Part shown: positions 52,199 through 60,721 of the stretch, piece by piece | Position numbering within the stretch: the stretch's first letter is position 1 | Layout: every line of letters begins with the position of its first letter | The notes under the pieces: generated by a model | Seen by the model: only the letters and a program-made list of their open reading frames with translations | Databases searched by the model: none | What the model was told of the DNA's origin: nothing | Translations under genes and position numbers: made by a program | Source of the DNA: Anaerotruncus massiliensis (ex Togo et al. 2026) | Lineage (GTDB): Bacteria > Bacillota > Clostridia > Oscillospirales > Ruminococcaceae | Assembly (NCBI RefSeq): GCF_900199635.1 | Contig: NZ_LT962687.1 | Coordinates: 1,411,501 to 1,475,500, forward strand | Direction of reading: 5' to 3' | Length of the DNA stretch: 64,000 nt

Positions 52199-52357
52199 AT
52201 GAAAAAGTATGTATGCAGCATCTGCGGGTTCGTCTATGATGAGGAGAAGGGCTATCCCGAGGAGGGCATCGCGCCCGGGACCAAGTGGGAGGACGTGCCC
52301 GCCGATTTTGTCTGCCCGCTCTGCGGCGTCGGCAAAGAGCAGTTTGAAGCGGAATAA
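52199..52357 (+). CDS. Rubredoxin
   Basis: A 52-residue one-iron electron carrier. The two CxxC knuckles that bind the iron are CSICGFVYD near residue 6 and CPLCGVGK near 39, with the usual aromatic residues and [10 protein letters not shown] between them. It likely passes electrons from NADH-rubredoxin reductase to the flavodiiron protein encoded next. ATG 52199 has AAAGGAG 10-11 bases upstream; the open frame before it crosses the promoter. Confidence 0.96.
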   Translation: MKKYVCSICGFVYDEEKGYPEEGIAPGTKWEDVPADFVCPLCGVGKEQFEAE

Positions 52358-52367
52358 GGAACGACGC

Positions 52368-52395
52368 GTGACCATTTGACCTGTCAAATGGTCAC
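52368..52395. other. Perfect stem-loop between rubredoxin and flavodiiron genes
   Basis: GTGACCATTTGAC and GTCAAATGGTCAC pair perfectly over 13 bases with a two-base nominal loop. No strong U tract follows (CTCGTTTG), so read-through to the next gene, whose start is 28 bases downstream, is expected. Confidence 0.6.
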
Positions 52396-52422
52396 CTCGT
52401 TTGTATACAGGAGGAAACCAAA

Positions 52423-53625
52423 ATGGCAGCAGTGAAAATTACCGACCGCATCTACTCCGTCGGAATCCTGAACCCCAACATGCGGGTGTTCGACATTGTC
52501 ATGACGACCGACTACGGCACGTCCTACAACTCCTACCTGATCAAGGGGGACAGGAAGAACGTCCTGGTCGAGGCGTGCCACAAGACCTATTTCAAGCAGT
52601 ATCTGGCCAACATCCGCGAGGTGATCGACCCCGAAAAGATCGACTACGTGGTGCTCAACCACAACGAGCCCGACCACTCGGGCAGCCTCGCGCAGCTGCT
52701 CGAATACATCCCCAACGCGACGATTATCGCGTCCAAAGCGGGGAGCATCTACCTGAAGAACATCACCAACCGTGGCGACCTTTCGGTGCAGGCCGCCAAG
52801 GACGGCGACGTGATCGACATCGGCGGGGCGACGCTGCGCTTCATCAACGCGCCCTTCCTCCACTGGCCCGATTCGATGTTCACCTGGGTGGAGGAGGAGA
52901 AGGCGCTCTTCTCCTGCGACTTCCTCGGCGCGCACTACTGCGAGCCCTACACCTTCGATTACAATATGGCCTATCCCTCCAAGTACGAGGCGGCCTTCAA
53001 AAACTACTACGACGCGATTTTCGGGCCCTTCAAGCCCTATGTGCTCGCGGGGCTTGAAAAGATCAAGGACCTGCCGGTGGAGCTCTGCTGCAACAGCCAC
53101 GGCCCGGTCCTCACAAAGGGCTGCCGCCTCGAGTACGCGAAGGAACGTTACGCCGAGTGGAGCCAGCCGCAGAAGAACGAGCGCCTGACGGTGCCCGTCT
53201 TCTACACCTCCGCCTACGGCAACACCCGCAAGATCGCCTCCGCGATCCGCGAGGGCGTCCTGGAGGCGAAGCCTGACGCGGCGGTCGACTGCTTCGACGT
53301 CATCGAACACGACATGGGCAGGCTGGCCGCGCTGCTCAATTCGTCCGACGCGTTCGCGCTCGGCAGCCCGACGATCAACGGCGACGCGGTGCCGCCCGCC
53401 TGGATGCTGCTGGCCCACGTCGACGCGGTCAACAACAAGAAAAAGCCAGTGCTCGTCTTCGGCTCCTACGGCTGGAGCGGCGAGGCGGTGCCCAACCTGT
53501 CCGCCCGCCTCGCGGGGCTCAGGATGAGCCTCTTCGGCGAGGGATACAAGGTCTGCTTCGTGCCTTCGGAGGAGGACCTCGCCAGGGCGAGGGAACTCGG
53601 CAAGGCGTTCGGCGAGTCGCTGTAA
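52423..53625 (+). CDS. fprA: Flavodiiron protein (A-type flavoprotein, FprA)
   Basis: Reduces O2 to water and/or NO to N2O with electrons from rubredoxin. The 400-residue protein has a beta-lactamase-like diiron domain with ligands in NHNEPDHSGSL near residue 79, CDFLGAHYCEPY near 165 and NSHGPVLTKG near 224, and a C-terminal flavodoxin domain with FMN loop PVFYTSAYGNTRKIA near 256. ATG 52423 has AGGAGG 9 bases upstream. Confidence 0.95.
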   Translation: MAAVKITDRIYSVGILNPNMRVFDIVMTTDYGTSYNSYLIKGDRKNVLVEACHKTYFKQYLANIREVIDPEKIDYVVLNHNEPDHSGSLAQLLEYIPNATIIASKAGSIYLKNITNRGDLSVQAAKDGDVIDIGGATLRFINAPFLHWPDSMFTWVEEEKALFSCDFLGAHYCEPYTFDYNMAYPSKYEAAFKNYYDAIFGPFKPYVLAGLEKIKDLPVELCCNSHGPVLTKGCRLEYAKERYAEWSQPQKNERLTVPVFYTSAYGNTRKIASAIREGVLEAKPDAAVDCFDVIEHDMGRLAALLNSSDAFALGSPTINGDAVPPAWMLLAHVDAVNNKKKPVLVFGSYGWSGEAVPNLSARLAGLRMSLFGEGYKVCFVPSEEDLARARELGKAFGESL

Positions 53626-53641
53626 CGTGTACGGTCAGGAG

Positions 53642-53671
53642 AAAGGAGGGATTCCGCGGAATCCCTCCTTT
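53642..53671. terminator. Terminator behind fprA, perfect 30-base palindrome
   Basis: AAAGGAGGGATTCCG and its exact reverse complement without spacer, followed by CCTGTTTCCTT; the U tract is poor, so strength is moderate. Confidence 0.75.
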
Positions 53672-53685
53672 CCTGTTTCCTTCCC

Positions 53686-53714
53686 TTGAAAAAAACCGTC
53701 GAAAATGATATGAT
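53686..53714 (+). promoter_or_regulatory. Promoter of the miaB operon
   Basis: TTGAAA (53686-53691), 17-base spacer, TATGAT (53709-53714). Confidence 0.65.
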
Positions 53715-53751
53715 AATACGGTATGCAAATTGATTTCGGGGAGGACGCGTT

Positions 53752-55167
53752 TTGGCAACGGAACAGGCGGCGGCATCGTCCGCACAGATCGCGCGGCAGC
53801 GGGAGTTCGCCCGGCAGGTGCGGGAGCTTCTGGCGCGGCGCTACGACCATCCCCCGGCGGCGTTCGTCCATTCGTTCGGCTGCCAGCAGAACCAGTCGGA
53901 CGGCGAAAAGCTCTCGGGGATGCTCGCGGAGATGGGCTACGGCTTCACCGATTCCCCAAGTTACGCGGATCTGGTCATCTACAACACCTGCGCGGTCCGG
54001 GAAAACGCCGAGGACCGGGTGTTCGGCAACGTGGGCGCCCTCAAAAAGGTCAAGCGCGCCCGCCCGGGCATGCTGATCGGGCTCTGCGGCTGCATGATGC
54101 AGCAGCAGGCGGTCGCGGAACGGATCCGTGCGAGCTACCCCTACGTCGACCTCGTGTTCGGCACCCACGCGCTGCACACGCTGCCCGAGCTGCTCTTCCG
54201 GTGGCTTTCGGGGGAGCGGCGGCAGTTTTCGGTGGCGCCGGGGGACGGGGAGATTATCGAGGGGCTGCCGCTGCGCCGGGACGGCGCCATCAAGGCGAAC
54301 CTGCCGATCATGTACGGGTGCGACAATTTCTGCACCTATTGCATCGTGCCCTATGTGCGCGGCCGGGAGCGCAGCAGAAACCCGGAGGACGTGCTGCGGG
54401 AGGCCCGGGAGATTTCCGCCTCCGGCTACCGGGAGATCACCCTGCTCGGCCAGAACGTCAACTCCTACGGCAAGGGGCTTTCCGATCCGGTCGACTTTTC
54501 CGACCTGCTCGGCCGCGTCGACGCCGTGGAGGGGGATTTCTGGCTGCGGTTCATGACGAGCCACCCGAAGGACTGTACGAAAAAGCTGATCGATGCGATC
54601 GCGTCGAGCGAAAAGGTCTGTCGCCACATCCACCTGCCGGTGCAGAGCGGCAGCGACCGGGTGCTCGCGGCGATGAACCGCCGCTATACGGCGGAGCGCT
54701 ACCTCGAACTCATCGACTACGCGCGCGAGGCGATCCCCGGCGTCACCTTTTCGAGCGACATCATCGTCGGCTTTCCCGGCGAGACGCGGGAGGACTTTGA
54801 GGAGACCCTCGCGCTGGTGAGGCGGGTGCGCTACAACACCCTCTACACCTTCCTCTTTTCTCCCCGCACGGGGACGAAGGCCGCCTTGATGGACGACCCG
54901 GTCCCCGCGGAGGAAAAATCCCGGTGGTTCCGCGAGCTGCTCGACGCGGAGAGCGAAATCCGCGGGGAAATCCAGGCGGGGATGGTCGGCCGCACGGTGC
55001 GGGTACTCGCCGAGGGGGAGGGCCGCTCCGGCGGGGGCTGGCTCTCCGGGCGCACGGAAAGCAACGACATCGTCGAATTCACCGGCCCGCGCGAGGCGAT
55101 CGGCCGGTTTGTGAACGTCAAGATCGAGCGCGCGCTGAACTGGGCGCTCTTCGGAAGCCTGGCGTGA
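53752..55167 (+). CDS. miaB: tRNA-2-methylthio-N6-dimethylallyladenosine synthase
   Basis: Radical-SAM methylthiotransferase that adds the 2-methylthio group to i6A37 of tRNA. The 471-residue protein shows the three N-terminal cluster cysteines (HSFGCQQNQSD, YNTCAVRE, LCGCMMQQ), the radical-SAM CxxxCxxC in GCDNFCTYCIVPYVRGRE near residue 190, and a C-terminal TRAM domain. Start is TTG 53752 with GGGGAGGA about 8 bases upstream. Its substrate is made by MiaA, encoded in the same run at 60722. Confidence 0.95.
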   Translation: MATEQAAASSAQIARQREFARQVRELLARRYDHPPAAFVHSFGCQQNQSDGEKLSGMLAEMGYGFTDSPSYADLVIYNTCAVRENAEDRVFGNVGALKKVKRARPGMLIGLCGCMMQQQAVAERIRASYPYVDLVFGTHALHTLPELLFRWLSGERRQFSVAPGDGEIIEGLPLRRDGAIKANLPIMYGCDNFCTYCIVPYVRGRERSRNPEDVLREAREISASGYREITLLGQNVNSYGKGLSDPVDFSDLLGRVDAVEGDFWLRFMTSHPKDCTKKLIDAIASSEKVCRHIHLPVQSGSDRVLAAMNRRYTAERYLELIDYAREAIPGVTFSSDIIVGFPGETREDFEETLALVRRVRYNTLYTFLFSPRTGTKAALMDDPVPAEEKSRWFRELLDAESEIRGEIQAGMVGRTVRVLAEGEGRSGGGWLSGRTESNDIVEFTGPREAIGRFVNVKIERALNWALFGSLA

Positions 55168-55186
55168 CAGGAGGCGGGGAGGAACC

Positions 55187-55657
55187 ATGAGAAGGAAAGA
55201 CAGGGAAGTGACCGATCCGGAGCGGATCGACGCGATCATCCGCGCCTGCCACTGCTGCAGGCTGGGTTTTTATGACAACGGGGAGGTTTACATCGTCCCG
55301 CTCGATTTTGGTTATGATGAAAAAGAGGGAAAACGGACCTTCTATTTTCACGGGGCCAAAGAGGGCCGGAAGATGGACTGCATCCTGAGGTCCCCCCGGG
55401 CCGGGTTCGAACTGGATACCGGCTACGAGCTCATCGAGGCGGAGGTCGCGTGCAGGAACTCCGCCCGCTACCGGAGCGTCGTCGGGACGGGGCGCGTCTC
55501 GGTCATCGAGGCCCCGGAGGAAAAGCGGGCCGCCTTGCAGGCGGTCATGCTCCACAGCACGGGAAAGGGCGGTTGGGATTTCCCCGACGCGATGCTCAAC
55601 GCGGTCTGTGTTTTTCAGCTGGAGGTGGAGACCCTCTCCTGCAAGGAACACGCATAA
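55187..55657 (+). CDS. Pyridoxamine 5'-phosphate oxidase-like flavin-binding protein
   Basis: A 156-residue split-barrel protein of the NimA/PNPOx-like group: MRRKDREVTDPERIDAII start, CHCCRLGFYDNGEVYIVPLDFGYDE (flavin-binding strand), TFYFHGAKEGRKMDCI and CRNSARYRSVVGTGRVSVIE. Such proteins bind FMN, haem or F420; the reaction is unknown. ATG 55187 has GGAGG upstream at about 8 bases and lies 19 bases behind miaB. Confidence 0.85.
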   Translation: MRRKDREVTDPERIDAIIRACHCCRLGFYDNGEVYIVPLDFGYDEKEGKRTFYFHGAKEGRKMDCILRSPRAGFELDTGYELIEAEVACRNSARYRSVVGTGRVSVIEAPEEKRAALQAVMLHSTGKGGWDFPDAMLNAVCVFQLEVETLSCKEHA

Positions 55658-55691
55658 ATATAATTTCAAATAGAAAGCAGAGGAAAAAACA

Positions 55692-56099
55692 ATGGATGTT
55701 ATTGCAACGGCACGCCAGCTCGGAAAGGCGATTCAGCAGGACGAGCGGTATCTCCGCCTCATGGTGGCGCAGCAGATGAACGATTCGGACGAGGAGCTTC
55801 AGTCGCTCATCGGCAAATTCAATCTCAAGCGGATCGATCTCAATGGGGAGATCAACAAGAGCGAGAAGGACCAGGAGAAGATTACGGCGATCAACGGCGA
55901 GGTCAAGGAGCTCTACGCGCAGATCATGGCGAACAAGAACATGAGCGCCTACAACGACGCCAAAAACGAGGTCGACGGGCTGGTCGATTTCGTCATGCAG
56001 ATCCTGCGCGGGAGCCTCGACGGCGAGGACCCCGACCAGATCGAACAGAAGAGCGGCGGATGCTCGGGCAGCTGCTCCTCCTGCTCCGGCTGCCACTGA
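55692..56099 (+). CDS. ricA: YlbF/YmcA family protein, RicA-like, with cysteine-rich tail
   Basis: A 135-residue helical protein of the YlbF/YmcA (DUF964) family. Residues 1-110 form the amphipathic helices (ATARQLGKAIQQDERYLRL, KVKELYAQIMANKNMSAYND type). The C-terminal tail is GGCSGSCSSCSGCH, four cysteines and a histidine. In Bacillus subtilis RicA, RicF and RicT form the Y-complex that carries [4Fe-4S] clusters and directs RNase Y; ricA there sits beside miaB and near mutSL, as here. The tail is consistent with a cluster ligand. ATG 55692 follows AGCAGAGGAAAAAAC. Confidence 0.85.
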   Translation: MDVIATARQLGKAIQQDERYLRLMVAQQMNDSDEELQSLIGKFNLKRIDLNGEINKSEKDQEKITAINGEVKELYAQIMANKNMSAYNDAKNEVDGLVDFVMQILRGSLDGEDPDQIEQKSGGCSGSCSSCSGCH

Positions 56100-56134
56100 A
56101 CCACTGACAAAATAACCACCGGAGGTCGGCGCGG

Positions 56135-58750
56135 ATGAACGTTGATATGCAGAAGCTCTCCCCGATGATGCAGCAGTATTTCGCCGTAAAGGAACAGCAC
56201 AAGGACCACATCCTCTTCTTCCGGCTCGGCGACTTCTACGAGATGTTTTACGACGACGCGATCCTCGCGTCAAAGGAGCTCGAGCTCACCCTGACGGGGC
56301 GGGACTGCGGGCAGGAGGAGCGCGCCCCGATGTGCGGCGTGCCCTACCACGCGTGTGACGCGTACATCTCGCGGCTCATCAGGAAGGGCTACAAGGTGGC
56401 CATCTGCGAGCAGATGGAAAACCCCGCCGACGCCAAGGGCGTCGTCAAGCGCAGCGTCATCCGCGTCGTCACGCCGGGGACCCTCATCGAGAGCAACATG
56501 CTCTCGGAGGACACGAATAATTTCATCGCCTGCATCCTCTGCGACGCGGGCGGCTGGGGGCTGGCCTGCGCCGATATTTCGACCGGCCAGCTCTTTGTCT
56601 CCCAGTTTGAGGCGGGGGCGCAGGGCGAGCTGATCAACGAGCTCGGGCGGTACAGCCCGAGCGAAATCATCTTTAACGACGGGCTGCTCGACAAGAAGGA
56701 GGTCACCTCCTTTATCAAGGAGAAGCTCCACTGCGTCGCCGACCTGTGCGACTCCGAGCGGTTCGAGCCGCGGGAGGCCGAAGCGCTCATTGAACGGCAC
56801 TTTTCCAGGGAACCGAAGGAACTGGGGCTCGAGGGGAAGGAGAGCGCGGCCCGCGCGCTCGGCGCGCTGCTCTCCTACCTCTATGAGACGCAGCAGAAGG
56901 GGCTCGAACGGATCACCGACGTCGGCTATGTGAACCCCGAGCAGTACATGGTGCTGGACCTGACCGCGCGGCGCAACCTCGAGCTGACCCAGACGATGCG
57001 CACGGGCGAAAAGCGCGGAACGCTGCTCTGGGTGCTGGACAAGACCAAAACCGCGATGGGCAAGCGGCTGCTGCGCAGCTACCTCGACAAGCCCCTCGTG
57101 AACCCCGCCGCCATCAATAAGCGCCTCAACGCGGTGGAGGAGCTCGTGGACGACACGATTCTGCGCTGCGACATCGCGGACGCCCTTTCGGGCATCTTCG
57201 ACCTCGAGCGGCTGATGACCCGCGTCATCTACGGCAACGCCACGCCGCGCGAATTTAAATCCCTCGAGTTCACCTGCCGGGCGCTGCCCGGCCTGCGGGA
57301 ACGGCTTGCCGGCTGCGCGAGCGCCTATCTGAAGGAGGTCCACGACCGGATCGATCCGCTCGAGGACGTCTGCGGGCTCCTCTCCCGCGCGGTCGTCGAC
57401 GAGCCGCCCATCGCGCTTAAGGACGGCGGCGTCATCAAGGAGGGCTTCGACGAGGAGCTGGACGGCCTGCGCTCCCTTGTGCACAACACCAAGCAGGTGC
57501 TTGTGGAGATCGAGTCGCGGGAGAAGGAGCGCACCGGCATCCGGAACCTCAAAATCGGCTACAACCGGGTGTTCGGCTACTACATAGAGGTTACGAGATC
57601 CAACCTGTCGATGGTGCCCGACGACTATATCCGCAAGCAGACGCTTGCGAACGGCGAGCGTTACATCACCCAGGAGCTCAAGGAGCTCGAGGAAAAAATC
57701 CTCACCGCCGGGGAGCGGATCACCTATCTGGAGGCGAAGCTCTTCGACGAGGTGCGCGAGGCCGTATCGGCGGAGCTGCACCGAGTGCAGGCCACCGCCT
57801 CCGCGGTGGCGCGGCTCGACGTCTACTGCGCGCTGGCCGCGGTCGCGCAGGCGAACGGCTACTGCCGCCCCGATGTGAACTTCTCCGATGAAATCTGTAT
57901 CCGCGAGGGGCGGCACCCGGTCGTCGAGCAGCTGATGAACGGCGCGCCCTTCGTCGCCAACGACACGGCGCTCAACAACACCGACAAGCAGATCGCGATC
58001 ATCACCGGCCCCAATATGGCCGGTAAATCGACCTACATGCGTCAGACGGCGCTCATTGTGCTGATGGCGCAGATGGGTTCCTTCGTACCCGCCGCGTCGG
58101 CGTCGATCGGCGTGGTTGACGGCATCTTTACGCGGGTGGGCGCGTCGGACGACCTTTCGTCCGGGCAGTCGACCTTCATGGTCGAAATGACCGAGGTCGC
58201 GCAGATCATGAAGGAGGCCACCCCCAAGAGCCTGCTTATTTTGGATGAGATCGGCCGGGGAACTTCGACATTTGACGGCATGAGCATTGCGCGCGCCGTG
58301 ATAGAATATATTGCGGACAAGCGCCATGTGGGGGCCAAGACCCTCTTCGCCACCCACTACCACGAGTTGACTGAGCTCGAATCGGAGCTGACCGGCGTCA
58401 AGAACTACAACATCGCCTGCAAAAAGCGGGGGGACGAGCTCACCTTCCTGCGCCGGATCGTGCCGGGCGGCGCGGACGACAGCTACGGCATCGAGGTCAG
58501 CAAGCTCGCCGGCGTGCCCGACTGGATCATCCGGCGCGCCCGGCAGGTGCTCGGCCAGCTCGAGGAGGGCAAGGAGGTCTCGCCCGCGAAGAAGAAGCAC
58601 GCCGCGGCCGCGGAAGGGCCGCAGATCTCCTTTGAGGCGGTGATTCCCTCGGAGGTCGAGGCGGCGCTTCGGCAGGTGGACGTCAACACGCTCACGCCGA
58701 TCGAGGCGCTCAACAAGCTCTATGAACTGAAATCTCTGCTTAAGGATTAG
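56135..58750 (+). CDS. mutS: DNA mismatch repair protein MutS
   Basis: Mismatch-recognising clamp ATPase. The 871-residue protein has the mismatch-wedge Phe-x-Glu in FRLGDFYEMFYDD near residue 34, connector and lever domains, Walker A TGPNMAGKSTYMRQ near 620, Walker B SLLILDEIGRGTSTFDGMSIA near 698 and the ATHYHELTELE segment. A C-terminal extension rich in Lys/Ala precedes the final helical part (PIEALNKLYELKSLLKD), a typical beta-clamp/dimer region. ATG 56135 has CGGAGG 10 bases upstream. Confidence 0.98.
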   Translation: MNVDMQKLSPMMQQYFAVKEQHKDHILFFRLGDFYEMFYDDAILASKELELTLTGRDCGQEERAPMCGVPYHACDAYISRLIRKGYKVAICEQMENPADAKGVVKRSVIRVVTPGTLIESNMLSEDTNNFIACILCDAGGWGLACADISTGQLFVSQFEAGAQGELINELGRYSPSEIIFNDGLLDKKEVTSFIKEKLHCVADLCDSERFEPREAEALIERHFSREPKELGLEGKESAARALGALLSYLYETQQKGLERITDVGYVNPEQYMVLDLTARRNLELTQTMRTGEKRGTLLWVLDKTKTAMGKRLLRSYLDKPLVNPAAINKRLNAVEELVDDTILRCDIADALSGIFDLERLMTRVIYGNATPREFKSLEFTCRALPGLRERLAGCASAYLKEVHDRIDPLEDVCGLLSRAVVDEPPIALKDGGVIKEGFDEELDGLRSLVHNTKQVLVEIESREKERTGIRNLKIGYNRVFGYYIEVTRSNLSMVPDDYIRKQTLANGERYITQELKELEEKILTAGERITYLEAKLFDEVREAVSAELHRVQATASAVARLDVYCALAAVAQANGYCRPDVNFSDEICIREGRHPVVEQLMNGAPFVANDTALNNTDKQIAIITGPNMAGKSTYMRQTALIVLMAQMGSFVPAASASIGVVDGIFTRVGASDDLSSGQSTFMVEMTEVAQIMKEATPKSLLILDEIGRGTSTFDGMSIARAVIEYIADKRHVGAKTLFATHYHELTELESELTGVKNYNIACKKRGDELTFLRRIVPGGADDSYGIEVSKLAGVPDWIIRRARQVLGQLEEGKEVSPAKKKHAAAAEGPQISFEAVIPSEVEAALRQVDVNTLTPIEALNKLYELKSLLKD

Positions 58751-58770
58751 GACGAAAGGGGGGACGCGGA

Positions 58771-60720
58771 GTGGCAAAGATCAACGTGCTGGACAAACAG
58801 GTCGCCGAGCTGATCGCGGCGGGCGAGGTGGTGGAGCGCCCCGCGTCGATCGTCAAGGAGCTGGTGGAAAACGCCGTCGACGCGGGGGCGACCAAGGTCA
58901 CCGTCGAGATCCAGGGGGGCGGCATCCAGTATATCCGCGTGACCGACAACGGCACGGGCATCGCGCGGGAGGACGTGGAGAACGCCTTTTTGCGCCACGC
59001 GACGAGCAAGGTGAAAAACGAGGAGGACCTCACCCGCATCATGACGATGGGGTTCCGCGGCGAGGCGCTCGCCTCGATCGCGGCGATGTGCCGGGTCGAG
59101 CTGCTCACCCGCACGGCGGAGGAGATCGCCGGGACGCGCTATACGATCTCCGGCGGCGAACCGGGGGAGCTCTCCGACGCGGGCTGCCCGACCGGCACGA
59201 CGATCACCGTCCGGGACGTCTTCTTCAACACCCCCGCGCGGATGAAGTTCCTAAAAAAGGACGTCTCGGAGGGCAACAGCGTCGCCGCCGCCGTCGAAAA
59301 GGCGGCGCTCGGCAATCCCGGCGTGGCCGTCAAGTTCCTGCGCGACGGCGTCGTGCGCCTGCAGACGCCGGGGGACGGGCAGGTGCTCTCGGCGGTGCGG
59401 TGCGTGCTCGGCCGGGAGTTTTCCGAAAACGCGGTCCCCGTCCGCTATGAGGCGAACGGCCTCACGCTCGACGGGGTAATCAGCAGGCCCTCCTTCGCGC
59501 GCGGCTCGCGCGGGCTCCAGAATTTCTTCATCAACACCCGCTTCGTGCGCTCGAAGACCTGCATGGCCGCGCTCGAGGAGAGCTACCGCAACACGCTGAT
59601 GGTGGGGCGATACCCCTCCTGCGTGCTGAACCTCACGGTCCCGCCCCAAGCGGTCGACGTGAACGTGCACCCCGCGAAGATCGAGGTGCGCTTCGCAAAC
59701 GAAAAGAGCATCTTTGACCTTGTCTATTACGGCTGCAAGACGGCGCTCGGCGCGAACAGGCTCGCGCCCGAGATCAGGGCGGAGGATGTAAAGTATAATC
59801 CCTTTAAGGCGAATCCGGATCAGGCCGCGCCGGCACAGCAGCGGCTGAGCGTCGGCGAATATAAGGAGCTGCTTGAAAAGCGGCTCAAGGCGGAGCGGGC
59901 CCCCTCCGTGCTCGAATACACCTACCGCCCCGCGCCTGCCGCGCCGGTGCGCGCGGGTGCAGACGTGCCGCCGCCCTCCGACTATGACGCGCCGCTGTCG
60001 CTGGAGAGCCCGCCGCCCGCCGTGGGAACGGCGCCGCCGGCGCTCACCTTTCACGCCGAGCCGGTGACCCTCTTTTTTGACAAGGAGACGGCGGAAGCCG
60101 CCTCTTTGGGTATCCCGGAGGAAGGACCCGCCGCGCCGCCCGATCCCTATGAGAACGCGCGGGTGATCGGGGAACTGTTCGGCACCTATGTGCTGCTCGA
60201 GCGCGGGGACGAGCTGGTGCTAGTGGACAAGCACGCCGCGCACGAACGCCTGCTCTTCAACCGGATCGTGGCGGGCGGGGTCGGGGAGGACCGGCAGATG
60301 CTGCTTACCCCCGTCTCGGTGAAGCTCTCCCCGGAGGAGCACGCGGCGGTGCTGGAAAACGCTTCGCTGCTGGCGGGCGCGGGCATCCCCGTCGAGGACT
60401 TCGGGGACGGGTTCGTGCTGGTGCGGGAGGTCGCGCCGATCCTCGCGGACGCGGACATCGCGGGGATTGTCTCCGAATGCGCGGACAAGCTGCTGCGCGG
60501 GGGCGGGAAGCTGCTGCCGCGCCAGCTCGAGGACTTCTACCACACGGTCGCCTGCCGCGCGGCGATCAAGGCGCACGACAGGACCCCCGCGCCAAGCCTC
60601 GCGGAGCTCATCGAAATGCTCCGGCAGGACGGCGACGCGGACCACTGCCCGCACGGGCGGCCGGTGTCCGTCCGTATGCGGCGGCACGAGATCGAAAAGA
60701 AATTTGGCAGGCTGGGCTGA
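58771..60720 (+). CDS. mutL: DNA mismatch repair protein MutL
   Basis: GHKL ATPase linking MutS to strand removal. The 649-residue protein has ELVENAVDAGA near residue 30, DNGTGIAR near 71 and GFRGEALASI near 94. A Pro/Ala-rich linker of about 100 residues leads to the C-terminal dimerisation/endonuclease domain. There the first nuclease motif (family DQHAxxExxxxE) reads DKHAAHERLLFN, while ACRAAIKAHD and CPHGRPVSVRM are retained. Start is GTG 58771 with AAAGGGGGG about 8 bases upstream. miaA starts one base after the stop. Confidence 0.97.
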   Translation: MAKINVLDKQVAELIAAGEVVERPASIVKELVENAVDAGATKVTVEIQGGGIQYIRVTDNGTGIAREDVENAFLRHATSKVKNEEDLTRIMTMGFRGEALASIAAMCRVELLTRTAEEIAGTRYTISGGEPGELSDAGCPTGTTITVRDVFFNTPARMKFLKKDVSEGNSVAAAVEKAALGNPGVAVKFLRDGVVRLQTPGDGQVLSAVRCVLGREFSENAVPVRYEANGLTLDGVISRPSFARGSRGLQNFFINTRFVRSKTCMAALEESYRNTLMVGRYPSCVLNLTVPPQAVDVNVHPAKIEVRFANEKSIFDLVYYGCKTALGANRLAPEIRAEDVKYNPFKANPDQAAPAQQRLSVGEYKELLEKRLKAERAPSVLEYTYRPAPAAPVRAGADVPPPSDYDAPLSLESPPPAVGTAPPALTFHAEPVTLFFDKETAEAASLGIPEEGPAAPPDPYENARVIGELFGTYVLLERGDELVLVDKHAAHERLLFNRIVAGGVGEDRQMLLTPVSVKLSPEEHAAVLENASLLAGAGIPVEDFGDGFVLVREVAPILADADIAGIVSECADKLLRGGGKLLPRQLEDFYHTVACRAAIKAHDRTPAPSLAELIEMLRQDGDADHCPHGRPVSVRMRRHEIEKKFGRLG

Positions 60721-60721
60721 T

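Noticed and set aside
56270-58777. An 835-codon open frame on the minus strand opposite mutS (likewise 49206-51935 opposite uvrA and 47207-49411 opposite uvrB)
   Set aside because: Long antisense frames are expected in GC-rich coding DNA. Translations are Arg/Ala/Leu/His-rich without recognisable motifs, and the plus strand carries unmistakable repair genes.
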